This document shows, piece after piece, positions 1 to 6,569 of a stretch of 9,162 nucleotides of DNA. The notes under the pieces were generated by a model. That model was not told the DNA's origin. It was given only the letters and a program-made list of their open reading frames with translations, and did no database searches. The stretch is from the NCBI GenBank assembly GCA_003696125.1, contig RFHZ01000385.1, forward strand, positions 1-9,162, read 5' to 3'. This DNA comes from Nitrospinota bacterium (GTDB lineage Bacteria; Tectomicrobia; Entotheonellia; J063). Position 1 is the stretch's first letter. The number at the start of each line of letters is the position of its first letter. The position numbers were made by a program, and so were the translations under genes.

Positions 1-1517
1 ACCCCTGGGTGACGATTCAGCTTCCGATCTACAATGAGCTCTACGTTGCCGAACGCCTGATCCGGGCCGTCAGCCAGCTCGACTATCCCCGTGACAGGCT
101 GGAAATTCAGGTGCTCGACGACTCCACCGATGAGACAACTGGTATCATCGCTACCCTGGTCGCTGAACTGCAAACCCGGGGATATCATATCCAGCACATT
201 CGACGCCAAACCCGGGGGGGATTTAAGGCCGGGGCATTGAAACATGGCCTGACCCTGGCCCGTGGAGAATTCATTGCCATCTTTGATGCCGATTTTATCC
301 CCAGGCCCGATTTCCTGCAAAAGACGCTCCCTTACTTCCAGGACCCCAAAGTGGGGGTGGTGCAGACCCGCTGGGAGCATCTCAATGCAGAATACTCTTT
401 TTTTACGCAGGCTCAGGCCATAGCCCTTGATGGCTATTTTGTGGTGGAGCAGCAGGCCAGGGAGCGGGCCGGCCTCTTCATCACCTTCAACGGTACCGGG
501 GGCATCTGGCGACGACACTGTATTGAAGATGCGGGAAACTGGCGGGAGGAGACGTTAGCCGAGGATCTCGATCTGAGCTACAGGGCCCAACTGCGTGGCT
601 GGAAGGGACGCTACCTGGTCGATTGTCCTTCCCCGGCCGAACTCCCTTCTGATATCAATGCCCTGAAGGCGCAACAGTTTCGCTGGGCCAAAGGGACCAT
701 GGAGACGGCCAGGTTTATCCTCCCTTTGCTCTGGCGTAGTCCGGTCCCACTCCCCGTTAAGCTCCAATCCACGCTGCATCTCACAAACGGCCTCATCTTC
801 CCCTGTATCATCGTGACCAGCCTGCTCCATGTCCCGCTGGTCTTCCTGAAAAATCACGGCAGCTATGGAGAGTTCTTTGCCATCATGCCGGTCTTTGTCT
901 TGGCCTTTTTAGGCTCGTTTCTCTTTTATGCCCTGGCCCAGAAGGTCCTCTACCCGGACTGGTGGAAACGGATCCTCTTTTTGCCTCTCTTTATGGCCGG
1001 GAGCATCGGGTTTGCCGTGAACAATACCCACGCCATTGGGGAAGCCCTGCTCAAGCGCCGCAGCGAATTCGTTCGCACCCCCAAATTCTGCCTGGAGGGG
1101 AGAGAAGGGGAATGGATAGATAAGAAGTACCGCACCGCTCCCCTTCCCATTACCCTTTACCTGGAAGCTTTCCTCGCCCTTTACGCTCTGCTGGGGCTGG
1201 TCATCCTCTGCTTCTTTGATCCCTCGGCCATCCCTTTTCAACTCCTCTTCGTCTTCGGCTTCAGTGTGGTGACCATCGCCTCCTTCTACCATCACTACCA
1301 GGTAAGCCGGCACTCTTCCCATCCCTCCTCTCTCCTCTCTTTACGCGAAGCAGGTTCCACAGATTGTCCTGGGAAAAGCGGAGAGAACCACCGCTACTCT
1401 GCCTTGCCCCAGGAGCCACAACGCCTCTCACGGCAAGCGCCTTTTGACTTGCGATCACGGGTATTTTGTGCTAATGGTTATGGAGGAAAAGCCAAGGGGC
1501 GTTCAGATACCCGTTGA
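1..1517 (+). CDS. Cellulose-synthase-like family 2 glycosyltransferase, 5'-truncated
   Basis: This is a processive-type, membrane-bound GT2 enzyme that would use a nucleotide sugar to build a beta-linked glycan at the inner membrane. The frame is open to the window edge (Pro-Trp before the GTG at 9), so that GTG is an internal Val and the N-terminal membrane segments lie upstream. Numbering from it, the GT-A core shows QLPIYNE (4-10), Asp-Asp (37-38), DAD (93-95), the acceptor-site Glu-Asp in LAEDLD (185-186) and the QxxRW motif (Q222, R225, W226). Four or five hydrophobic segments follow (about 255-435), with the family-typical SEFVRTPK between them. The visible 502 residues end in about 70 Ser/Arg-rich residues unlike the family's usual end; this tail runs into the next gene and may be read-through sequence. 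The polymer made is unknown; cellulose or glucomannan-like synthases are the nearest relatives. It is the first visible gene of the envelope-glycan operon. Confidence 0.9.
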   Translation, partial: PWVTIQLPIYNELYVAERLIRAVSQLDYPRDRLEIQVLDDSTDETTGIIATLVAELQTRGYHIQHIRRQTRGGFKAGALKHGLTLARGEFIAIFDADFIPRPDFLQKTLPYFQDPKVGVVQTRWEHLNAEYSFFTQAQAIALDGYFVVEQQARERAGLFITFNGTGGIWRRHCIEDAGNWREETLAEDLDLSYRAQLRGWKGRYLVDCPSPAELPSDINALKAQQFRWAKGTMETARFILPLLWRSPVPLPVKLQSTLHLTNGLIFPCIIVTSLLHVPLVFLKNHGSYGEFFAIMPVFVLAFLGSFLFYALAQKVLYPDWWKRILFLPLFMAGSIGFAVNNTHAIGEALLKRRSEFVRTPKFCLEGREGEWIDKKYRTAPLPITLYLEAFLALYALLGLVILCFFDPSAIPFQLLFVFGFSVVTIASFYHHYQVSRHSSHPSSLLSLREAGSTDCPGKSGENHRYSALPQEPQRLSRQAPFDLRSRVFCANGYGGKAKGRSDTR

Positions 1518-2283
1518 GAAAGAGGGGCGTAGGGTGGGTACAGAGGTGGTGAGGAGCGAGGAGCAATCTGAGCAGGCAGGGCCAGAGCTCAGTATTGTCA
1601 TCCCTATCTATAATGAGGAGGAGAACATCCCCCCCCTTCTTGGAGCCATCAGCCGGGTGATGCAGGAGGTTGGCCTCTCCTATGAAGTCATCTGTGTCGA
1701 TGATGGGAGTACAGACAAGAGCTATGCTGTCCTGCGGGAGATGGCCGATCACTATCCAGGTCTCGTTTTGATCCGGTTTCAGGAGAATGCGGGCCAAACC
1801 GCAGCCTTAGATGCGGGATTTAAGGCGGCACGTGGTCGTATCATCGTGACCATGGACGCAGATCTCCAGAACGATCCCGCCGATATTCCGGTCCTGCTGG
1901 AAGCGTTGCAGGAGTATGACATGGTGTGTGGCTGGCGGTATCAACGACAGGACCCCTGGATAAAGCTGGTGTCGGCTCGCATTGCCAATGCGGTCCGCAA
2001 CTGGATCACACAGGAGCAGATCCGGGATACCGGCTGTTCGTTAAAGGCGTACCGTCGAGAGTGCCTCGCATCGTTGAAGCTCTTCACCGGTATGCATCGG
2101 TTTCTCCCCACACTGGTGAAGATGGAAGGCTTCCGCGTTACCGAAGTGAAAGTACGGCACCATCCCAGAAGGCACGGGAAATCGAAGTATAATATCCGCA
2201 ATCGCCTCGTTTCTAGCTTTCTCGATTGCCTGGCCGTCGCCTGGATGCAGAAACGGGCCCTGCGCTATAAGATTGTCGAGTAA
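1474..2283 (+). CDS. Polyprenyl-phosphate glycosyltransferase (GtrB/DPM1/ArnC-like GT2)
   Basis: Enzymes of this family move a sugar from an NDP-sugar to undecaprenyl or dolichyl phosphate on the cytoplasmic face, giving the lipid-linked donor used by GT-C transferases. From the ATG at 1474 the motifs are LSIVIPIYNEEEN (39-51), DDGSTD (76-81), ENAGQTAAL (104-112), DADLQNDP (128-135), then DTGCSLKAYRR, MHRFLP and HHPRRHGKSKY, all hallmarks of the family. Length is 269 residues. The two C-terminal membrane helices of GtrB/ArnC are missing; the protein stops soon after the HHPRRHGKSKY loop. The start is uncertain: ATG 1474 or 1480 lies inside the previous gene without a clear ribosome site, whereas GTG 1534 is 16 bases past the previous stop and preceded by AGAGGGG (1521-1527). 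The next gene starts 4 bases after this stop. Its close partners (LAB_N protein and ArnT-like transferase) support a lipid-carrier role; the sugar is not predictable. Confidence 0.93.
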   Translation: MVMEEKPRGVQIPVEKEGRRVGTEVVRSEEQSEQAGPELSIVIPIYNEEENIPPLLGAISRVMQEVGLSYEVICVDDGSTDKSYAVLREMADHYPGLVLIRFQENAGQTAALDAGFKAARGRIIVTMDADLQNDPADIPVLLEALQEYDMVCGWRYQRQDPWIKLVSARIANAVRNWITQEQIRDTGCSLKAYRRECLASLKLFTGMHRFLPTLVKMEGFRVTEVKVRHHPRRHGKSKYNIRNRLVSSFLDCLAVAWMQKRALRYKIVE

Positions 2284-2287
2284 GCCT

Positions 2288-2632
2288 ATGATCAACGTAT
2301 GGATCGGCTTGGGACTCCTGGGACAGTTGCTCTTCTTCTGCCGTTTCCTGGTCCAGTGGATCGTTTCAGAGAAACGGGGGGAGAGTGTCATCCCTATTCA
2401 CTTCTGGTACCTGAGCCTGGCCGGGAGCTTCCTGCTCCTGTCCTACGCCATTTATCGCCAGGACCCGGTCTTCATCTTAGGGCAAAGCATGGGGGCATTC
2501 GTCTATATCCGAAACCTGATATTAATCTACCGGAAACGCAAACGTCTTAGCAGTGGGAAAGGACAGGATTTTGTCACGCAAGGCGATCCCGGGCTTCCGG
2601 CAGCGGGAAAGTGGCCTCATCGGTCGGTATGA
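2288..2632 (+). CDS. Stand-alone lipid A biosynthesis N-terminal (LAB_N) domain membrane protein
   Basis: This is a 114-residue protein made almost wholly of a LAB_N domain, named for its occurrence at the N-terminus of some lipid-A-disaccharide synthases. Free-standing copies are typical next to polyprenyl-phosphate glycosyltransferases. Three hydrophobic segments are visible (about 3-22, 39-58 and 64-82), with the conserved phrases RFLVQWIVSEKRGESVIP, HFWYLSLAGS, and QDPVFILGQ followed by Y-R-N-L. ATG 2288 is chosen over an upstream TTG (2273) because the domain begins at once after it. The last 25 or so residues (after the RKRKRL basic patch) are hydrophilic and unlike the domain; they overlap the next gene by 62 bases. 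No catalytic residues are known for the domain. Inference: it may be the membrane anchor or lipid-handling subunit for the preceding soluble GT2. Confidence 0.92.
   Translation: MINVWIGLGLLGQLLFFCRFLVQWIVSEKRGESVIPIHFWYLSLAGSFLLLSYAIYRQDPVFILGQSMGAFVYIRNLILIYRKRKRLSSGKGQDFVTQGDPGLPAAGKWPHRSV
2558..2563 (+). promoter_or_regulatory. Shine-Dalgarno site supporting TTG 2571 start
   Basis: AAAGGA sits 7 bases before TTG 2571, inside the 3' end of the LAB_N gene. The alternative GTG at 2553 in the same frame has no purine-rich site before it, and the first ATG (2655) would cut away part of the first membrane helix. The site therefore favours TTG 2571. Confidence 0.5.
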
Positions 2633-4223
2633 ATGGGCTCTGCTCGCGTTCCTCATGGTCTTGACCGGTTTTCGTCTCTGGTACATCGGCCAGGAGTTCC
2701 TCGATCTGGCACCAGACGAGACGCATTACTGGGAGTGGTCACGTGCGCTCGATCTGAGTTATTACAGCAAAGGCCCGCTGGTCGCCTATATCATTGCCTT
2801 CTGGACCGCGATCGCTGGCAATACCCCTTTGGGGGTCCGGCTGGGGGCGGTTGTTCTCTCTGTGGGAACGACCCTCCTCACGTACCGTCTAACCTGGGAG
2901 ATCCTGCGTGACAGGCGCCTGGCTCTCTTTACCACCCTCCTCTTACACATCGTGCCGCTCTATGCCGCAGGAGCCCTGCTCATGACCATCGATCCTCCCC
3001 TCATCTTTTTCTGGACCTGGGCGCTCTATTGGGCCTATACGGCACTCACACGTCAGGAAGGATGGCGCTGGCTCCTTATGGGGATGATGATCGGTCTCGG
3101 GTTTTTGAGCAAATACACCATGCTCTTCTTCCTCCCCTCCCTGCTGATCTATCTCCTCTCTTCTCCCCAGGATCGTTCCTGGCTCAGGCGCAAAGAACTC
3201 TATGGGGGACTGGGGATTGCGGTGCTCTTCTCTCTCCCCGTTCTCCTCTGGAATCAACGCCACGACTGGGTCTCCTTCCGCCACCTGCTCGGTCAGGCCC
3301 ATGTTGAACAGGGACTGGGGTTCTCCTTTTCCTGGAAGATGGTAGAAACCTTCCTCGACTTTTGGGGAGGACAGGCCGTGGTGCTTTCCCCTCTCCTCTT
3401 TGCGGCCCTGCTTTACAGCATGGCCGGTATGCTGAGGCGGGCATGCAAGCACCGGGAACGGTTTCCCCTTTTTGTCAGCGCCTTTTTCTTCCCGCTCTTT
3501 GGATCTTACCTGCTGTTGAGTCTTCGCCAGAAGGTGCAGGCCAACTGGCCGGCAGCGGCCTATCTCCCTGCCTTTATCGCCACGGTTGCCCTCTTTTCTT
3601 CCTGGCTATCCCCCTCTTCCCACCAGACGAAGGCATATCCGCCTGTTATCGCTCCTGGTGGCAGAAGACAACCACCAGGTCCCTTGCTCTGCTTTATCCT
3701 GCTGGCTCTTCTCTTGAGTTTTACGCTTACCCTGCTCGGACATTTCCCCCAGCTTCCAGGATTACTCGGATTCCCTCTCCCCGTCCAGATGGATCCTACC
3801 AGCCGGCTCCGCGGCTGGAAGAGCCTGGGAGAGTGGGTAAGCCGATGGCAGGCAGAGTACCTTCCGAAACGAAGTGCAGGCCCCTCCTCTCCCGCGCTCT
3901 TTCTGGCCAGCAATCGCTATCAGATCGCCAGTGAGCTCGCCTTTTATGTCGAAGGCCAGCCCCGCACCTATTGCCTGAACCTGGGCCGGCGTCTGAACCA
4001 GTACGACCTGTGGGGAGGTTTGGATCGCCTGGAGGGGAGTGACGCCTTTTACATCCAACAGGGTTCACGACTCCCTTTAAAACTTCGTTCTGCGTTCCGT
4101 ACCTGTACCCTTCTCGATACCCTTCCCATCTATTATTCCGGGGTACGAATACGGAGCTTCTCTCTTTTTCACTGTATCGATTTTCGTGGCGGGATTTCTG
4201 AGGACCGGCCACCTGGCTATTGA
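2571..4223 (+). CDS. ArnT/PMT-like GT-C glycosyltransferase (family 39/83)
   Basis: This is a polytopic inner-membrane transferase that takes a sugar from a polyprenyl-phosphate donor and attaches it to an acceptor on the periplasmic side. Relatives act on lipid A (ArnT), other glycolipids or proteins. From TTG 2571 the protein is 550 residues. The first helix (about 20-40) is followed by the GT-C loop motif APDETHYW (47-54), whose acidic pair D49-E50 matches the catalytic and metal site, and then YYSKGPLVAY (64-73), the position of the usual YFDHPP motif. About ten hydrophobic segments extend to about residue 395. A soluble C-terminal region of some 150 residues follows, as in ArnT-like proteins. 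The start could also be GTG 2553. The gene overlaps the LAB_N gene and lies just after the donor synthase, forming the expected donor-transferase pair. Acceptor and sugar are not determinable. Confidence 0.92.
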   Translation: MSRKAIPGFRQRESGLIGRYEWALLAFLMVLTGFRLWYIGQEFLDLAPDETHYWEWSRALDLSYYSKGPLVAYIIAFWTAIAGNTPLGVRLGAVVLSVGTTLLTYRLTWEILRDRRLALFTTLLLHIVPLYAAGALLMTIDPPLIFFWTWALYWAYTALTRQEGWRWLLMGMMIGLGFLSKYTMLFFLPSLLIYLLSSPQDRSWLRRKELYGGLGIAVLFSLPVLLWNQRHDWVSFRHLLGQAHVEQGLGFSFSWKMVETFLDFWGGQAVVLSPLLFAALLYSMAGMLRRACKHRERFPLFVSAFFFPLFGSYLLLSLRQKVQANWPAAAYLPAFIATVALFSSWLSPSSHQTKAYPPVIAPGGRRQPPGPLLCFILLALLLSFTLTLLGHFPQLPGLLGFPLPVQMDPTSRLRGWKSLGEWVSRWQAEYLPKRSAGPSSPALFLASNRYQIASELAFYVEGQPRTYCLNLGRRLNQYDLWGGLDRLEGSDAFYIQQGSRLPLKLRSAFRTCTLLDTLPIYYSGVRIRSFSLFHCIDFRGGISEDRPPGY

Positions 4224-4258
4224 GTCTTCTATGGCCTGATGAGGAAAGGTAAGGAACC

Positions 4259-4921
4259 ATGGATTTTGCAGTATGGCAGCTACTTCTCCAACTGGATCGC
4301 TCCCTTTTCACCCTCATCAATGGGACGCTCCACACCGGTGTCCTCGATGTATTTATGCCCTTTATTACCAGTATTAACAACTTCCGCTTAGGACTCATCA
4401 TCGGTGGGATCGTCTTTTTCCTCTGGGGGGGGAGGAAGGAGCGGGAGATCCTCATCTTTGCCCTTATCCTTCTCGGCATCAGCGATTTCGTCAGCAGCCA
4501 CCTCCTCAAAAGCTTCTTCTATCGTCCCCGCCCCTGCCTTGCGCTTCCTACCGTGCGCCTGCTGGTGAGTTGCACCTCTTCTTTCTCCTTCCCCTCTTCT
4601 CATGTCGTCAACACCACCGCCCAGGTCGTCTTTTTCGGGTTTTTCTATCCCAGACTGCGGGGAGCCCTTTACAGTTTGGCCTTCCTGGTGGCTTACTCCC
4701 GCATCTACGTCGGCGTGCACTACCCCCTGGATGCCATCGGAGGCATGATTGTCGGTATCCTCCTCTCTTCGGCTCTGCTCGGCATCTATAAACTGATCAA
4801 GCAGCGGAAGAGGTTTTGGGGTGAGCATAAGAAGCGAGCTCCTCTCTCCCCCCCTTATGCCAAACCCAAGCTGAATGCCTATCTCTCTCCTCTGCGGGGG
4901 AGGAGGGAGGGACTCCAGTGA
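4259..4921 (+). CDS. PAP2-superfamily lipid phosphatase
   Basis: This is an integral membrane phosphatase of the type-2 phosphatidic acid phosphatase superfamily, active on lipid phosphates at the periplasmic face. All three signature motifs are intact: K84-x6-R91-P92, the PSSH box (112-115, nucleophilic-site His115) and S147-R148-x5-H154-x3-D158. About five or six helices surround them; length is 220 residues. The last 35 residues after the final helix are basic and Pro-rich. The start at ATG 4259 has AAGGA close by (4251-4255) and GAGGAAAGG at 4241-4249. The gap to the previous gene is 35 bases, and the stop overlaps the next start as GTGA. Context suggests either a lipid A phosphatase (LpxE/LpxF-like) that exposes or replaces a phosphate, or a carrier-recycling undecaprenyl-diphosphate phosphatase. 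Motifs alone do not separate these. Confidence 0.93.
   Translation: MDFAVWQLLLQLDRSLFTLINGTLHTGVLDVFMPFITSINNFRLGLIIGGIVFFLWGGRKEREILIFALILLGISDFVSSHLLKSFFYRPRPCLALPTVRLLVSCTSSFSFPSSHVVNTTAQVVFFGFFYPRLRGALYSLAFLVAYSRIYVGVHYPLDAIGGMIVGILLSSALLGIYKLIKQRKRFWGEHKKRAPLSPPYAKPKLNAYLSPLRGRREGLQ
4882..4910 (+). promoter_or_regulatory. Hairpin masking the ribosome site of the nucleotidyltransferase gene
   Basis: Bases 4882-4892 (TCTCTCTCCTC) can pair with 4900-4910 (GAGGAGGGAGG) in 11 consecutive pairs, two of them G-U, around a 7-base loop (4893-4899). The 3' arm is the Shine-Dalgarno region of the GTG start at 4918. Ribosomes finishing the PAP2 gene would open it, so translation is probably coupled through the GTGA overlap. 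Pairing is read from the sequence; the function is inferred. Confidence 0.5.
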
Positions 4922-5943
4922 AGGCCATGGTGCTTGCCGCTGGTTTGGGAACCCGCCTGCAGCCCCTGACTTCCCTGCTTCCCAAACCGTTGGTTCCTGT
5001 CTTAAACCGGGCCCTTCTCGACTATACTCTGCAACTGTTGCGCCAGAGCGGTATAGGAGAAATCATGATCAATCTCCACCATCTCCCCCGGCTCATCCCT
5101 CAGCGTTATGGTGATGGGAAACGCTGGGGGTTAGAGATCTTCTATTCCCCGGAGTCGGCACTGCTGGGTACCGCGGGTGCCCTACGCCAGGTTGCCTCCT
5201 TCTGGGAGAAGGAACCGCTACTCGTCATACACGGTGATGTTCTTCTCGACATCGATCTCCCTGCCTTCATCCGCTTTCACCAGGACCGGAAATCCTGGGC
5301 CACTCTGGCCCTCACCCCTTACCGTTCCACGCATGGCTATGGGATCATCTGGACGGATAAGAGGGGAAGGATCGAGCAGTTCCTGGAGGTGAAACGCCCG
5401 CACAGCAGCCCCCTCTACCCTTACACCTTTACCGGGGTCCAAATCCTGGAGCCATCGGTGCAGGACCTGCTCCCTGCCCAGGGCTTTGCCCTGTTAACCG
5501 GGACGGTCTATCCTGCTCTGCTGCGAGAAAACCTCCCCTTCTGGGGATATGTCACCTCCGGGTACTGGTCCGATATTGGTACACCGGCCCGCTATTTGCA
5601 AACCCACTTTGACCTCCTCTCCCGCCCTGCTCCTCTCTTTCCCCTTGCACCGGTTGCCACCGAAACCCCTTATGCCCGCTCTCCCGGCAGCACCCTTACT
5701 CCCCCTCTCCTGCTCGGACACGATGTCCGGCTCGGGAAGCGGGTTCGGTTAGGGCCGTTTGTCGTGGTGGGTGATAACTGCCGCATCGGTGACGACGTCA
5801 CCCTCTCTGCCAGTCTGCTTTGGGATCAGGTGGTGCTGGAGAGAGGGGTGGAGGTCCAAGAGAGCATTCTGGGATCCCGCGTCTCTGTCCCGGCCAGGAG
5901 TAAAGTACATCGCGCGGTGAGGGTGATGGCGGAAGGGGGTTGA
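4918..5943 (+). CDS. Sugar-1-phosphate nucleotidyltransferase with left-handed beta-helix tail
   Basis: This cytoplasmic enzyme of the NTP_transferase family (mannose-1-phosphate guanylyltransferase / glucose-1-phosphate thymidylyl- or uridylyltransferase type) makes an NDP-sugar. The N-terminal signature GLGTRLQPLT (9-18) with PKPLVPV (22-28) gives catalytic Arg13 and Lys23. LLGTAGAL (82-89), the metal-site GD (106-107) and W-S-D-I-G-T-P with Asp219 follow. From about residue 266 hexapeptide-like repeats (LGHDVRLGKRVRLG, then VGDNCRIGDDV) form a beta-helix, giving 341 residues. GTG 4918 is set by the strong purine-rich site just upstream and the overlap with the PAP2 stop. It closes the operon and could supply the sugar donor for the two GT2 enzymes. 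Base and sugar specificity cannot be read here; GDP-mannose-type is the commonest annotation for this architecture. Confidence 0.92.
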   Translation: MKAMVLAAGLGTRLQPLTSLLPKPLVPVLNRALLDYTLQLLRQSGIGEIMINLHHLPRLIPQRYGDGKRWGLEIFYSPESALLGTAGALRQVASFWEKEPLLVIHGDVLLDIDLPAFIRFHQDRKSWATLALTPYRSTHGYGIIWTDKRGRIEQFLEVKRPHSSPLYPYTFTGVQILEPSVQDLLPAQGFALLTGTVYPALLRENLPFWGYVTSGYWSDIGTPARYLQTHFDLLSRPAPLFPLAPVATETPYARSPGSTLTPPLLLGHDVRLGKRVRLGPFVVVGDNCRIGDDVTLSASLLWDQVVLERGVEVQESILGSRVSVPARSKVHRAVRVMAEGG

Positions 5944-5971
5944 TGCTGCCTCCTCCCCTCCCCTCTACTTC

Positions 5972-6001
5972 TTGTCTCTTTCCCGATTTCTGGTGTATAC
6001 T
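5972..6001 (+). promoter_or_regulatory. Sigma70-like promoter for the ComDE-like pair
   Basis: TTGTCT (5972-5977) and TATACT (5996-6001) are separated by 18 bases and match the -35 and -10 consensus at 4 of 6 and 5 of 6 positions. Transcription would begin near 6008, leaving a leader of about 48 bases before ATG 6056. It lies in the 112-base gap after the glycan operon, the first real gap on this strand. The start point is predicted only. Confidence 0.5.
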
Positions 6002-6055
6002 TTCTGTAGCATACGTGGAGAAGCGTCGACTATGGGAACAGCAGGGAGGAGATAA

Positions 6056-6568
6056 ATGGCTACCAATGAAGCCGGAAGTCAGGCGATTATCGAGGCGCTG
6101 GAGGAGATCAACCCTGAGTATATCCTCTACCTGCCCAGCAGTACTCTGAAACGGGTCATCAATTACTGTCTCTCTCGACCCCAGACCCGGGTCTTCCCTA
6201 TTCCCCGCGAGGAAGAAGGGGTCGGCATCTTGGCCGGTCTCGAACTGGCTGGACGCCGGGCGGTCATGATCATCCAGGATAATGGGATCGGGAACCTGTT
6301 GACCGCTCTCCTGACCTTTCCCCAGGCTTATCACATCCCCCAGTTGTACATCGTGGCCCGCCGGGGCGGCCTGGGAGAGTACAACTCCATGATCCACACC
6401 TTTTCCGAACGTACCGAAGCCATCCTGGAGGCGTCTCACATCCGCTACTTCAGTCTGGACAGCCGCACCCCGGTGGAGGAATGGCGGCCTGCTCTGGTGA
6501 AAGCGTATGCCTTTTCCCGCATTACCCACCGGCCGATCATGGTCCTCTGTAACCTGATGGGAGGATAA
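6056..6568 (+). CDS. ThDP decarboxylase alpha (PYR) subunit, sulfopyruvate decarboxylase ComD-like
   Basis: This is the half of a split thiamine-diphosphate enzyme that carries the pyrimidine-binding domain and the activating glutamate. In archaea ComD pairs with ComE to decarboxylate sulfopyruvate to sulfoacetaldehyde in coenzyme M synthesis; single-chain relatives act on phosphonopyruvate. The 170-residue length fits ComD. PREEEGVGILAGLELAG (50-66) holds the acidic cluster that should include the catalytic Glu, followed by QDNGIGN (74-80), matching the family's MQNSGLGN phrase. ATG 6056 has a strong GGGAGGAG site (6044-6051). The partner subunit begins one base after the stop. No comA, comB, comC or PEP mutase gene is in the window, so another 2-oxo acid substrate is possible. 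This is not the competence kinase also called ComD. Confidence 0.87.
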   Translation: MATNEAGSQAIIEALEEINPEYILYLPSSTLKRVINYCLSRPQTRVFPIPREEEGVGILAGLELAGRRAVMIIQDNGIGNLLTALLTFPQAYHIPQLYIVARRGGLGEYNSMIHTFSERTEAILEASHIRYFSLDSRTPVEEWRPALVKAYAFSRITHRPIMVLCNLMGG

Positions 6569-6569
6569 G

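Noticed and set aside
9-11. GTG at position 9 as a true start of the first gene
   Set aside because: The frame is open to the window edge and the conserved GT2 strand begins there directly, so the codon is an internal Val and the N-terminal helices lie outside the window.
1444-1473. TTG 1444 as start of the polyprenyl-phosphate glycosyltransferase
   Set aside because: No ribosome site precedes it and the extra residues are not part of the GT2 domain; later ATG or GTG starts are more plausible.
3362-3934. 190-codon open frame on the + strand in another phase
   Set aside because: It lies wholly inside the ArnT-like gene, whose hydrophobic pattern is continuous there. The alternative translation has no domain-like features.
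3796-4509. 237-codon open frame on the minus strand
   Set aside because: It is antisense to the ArnT-like and PAP2 genes, rich in Arg and Ser as expected of a shadow frame, with no recognisable domain.
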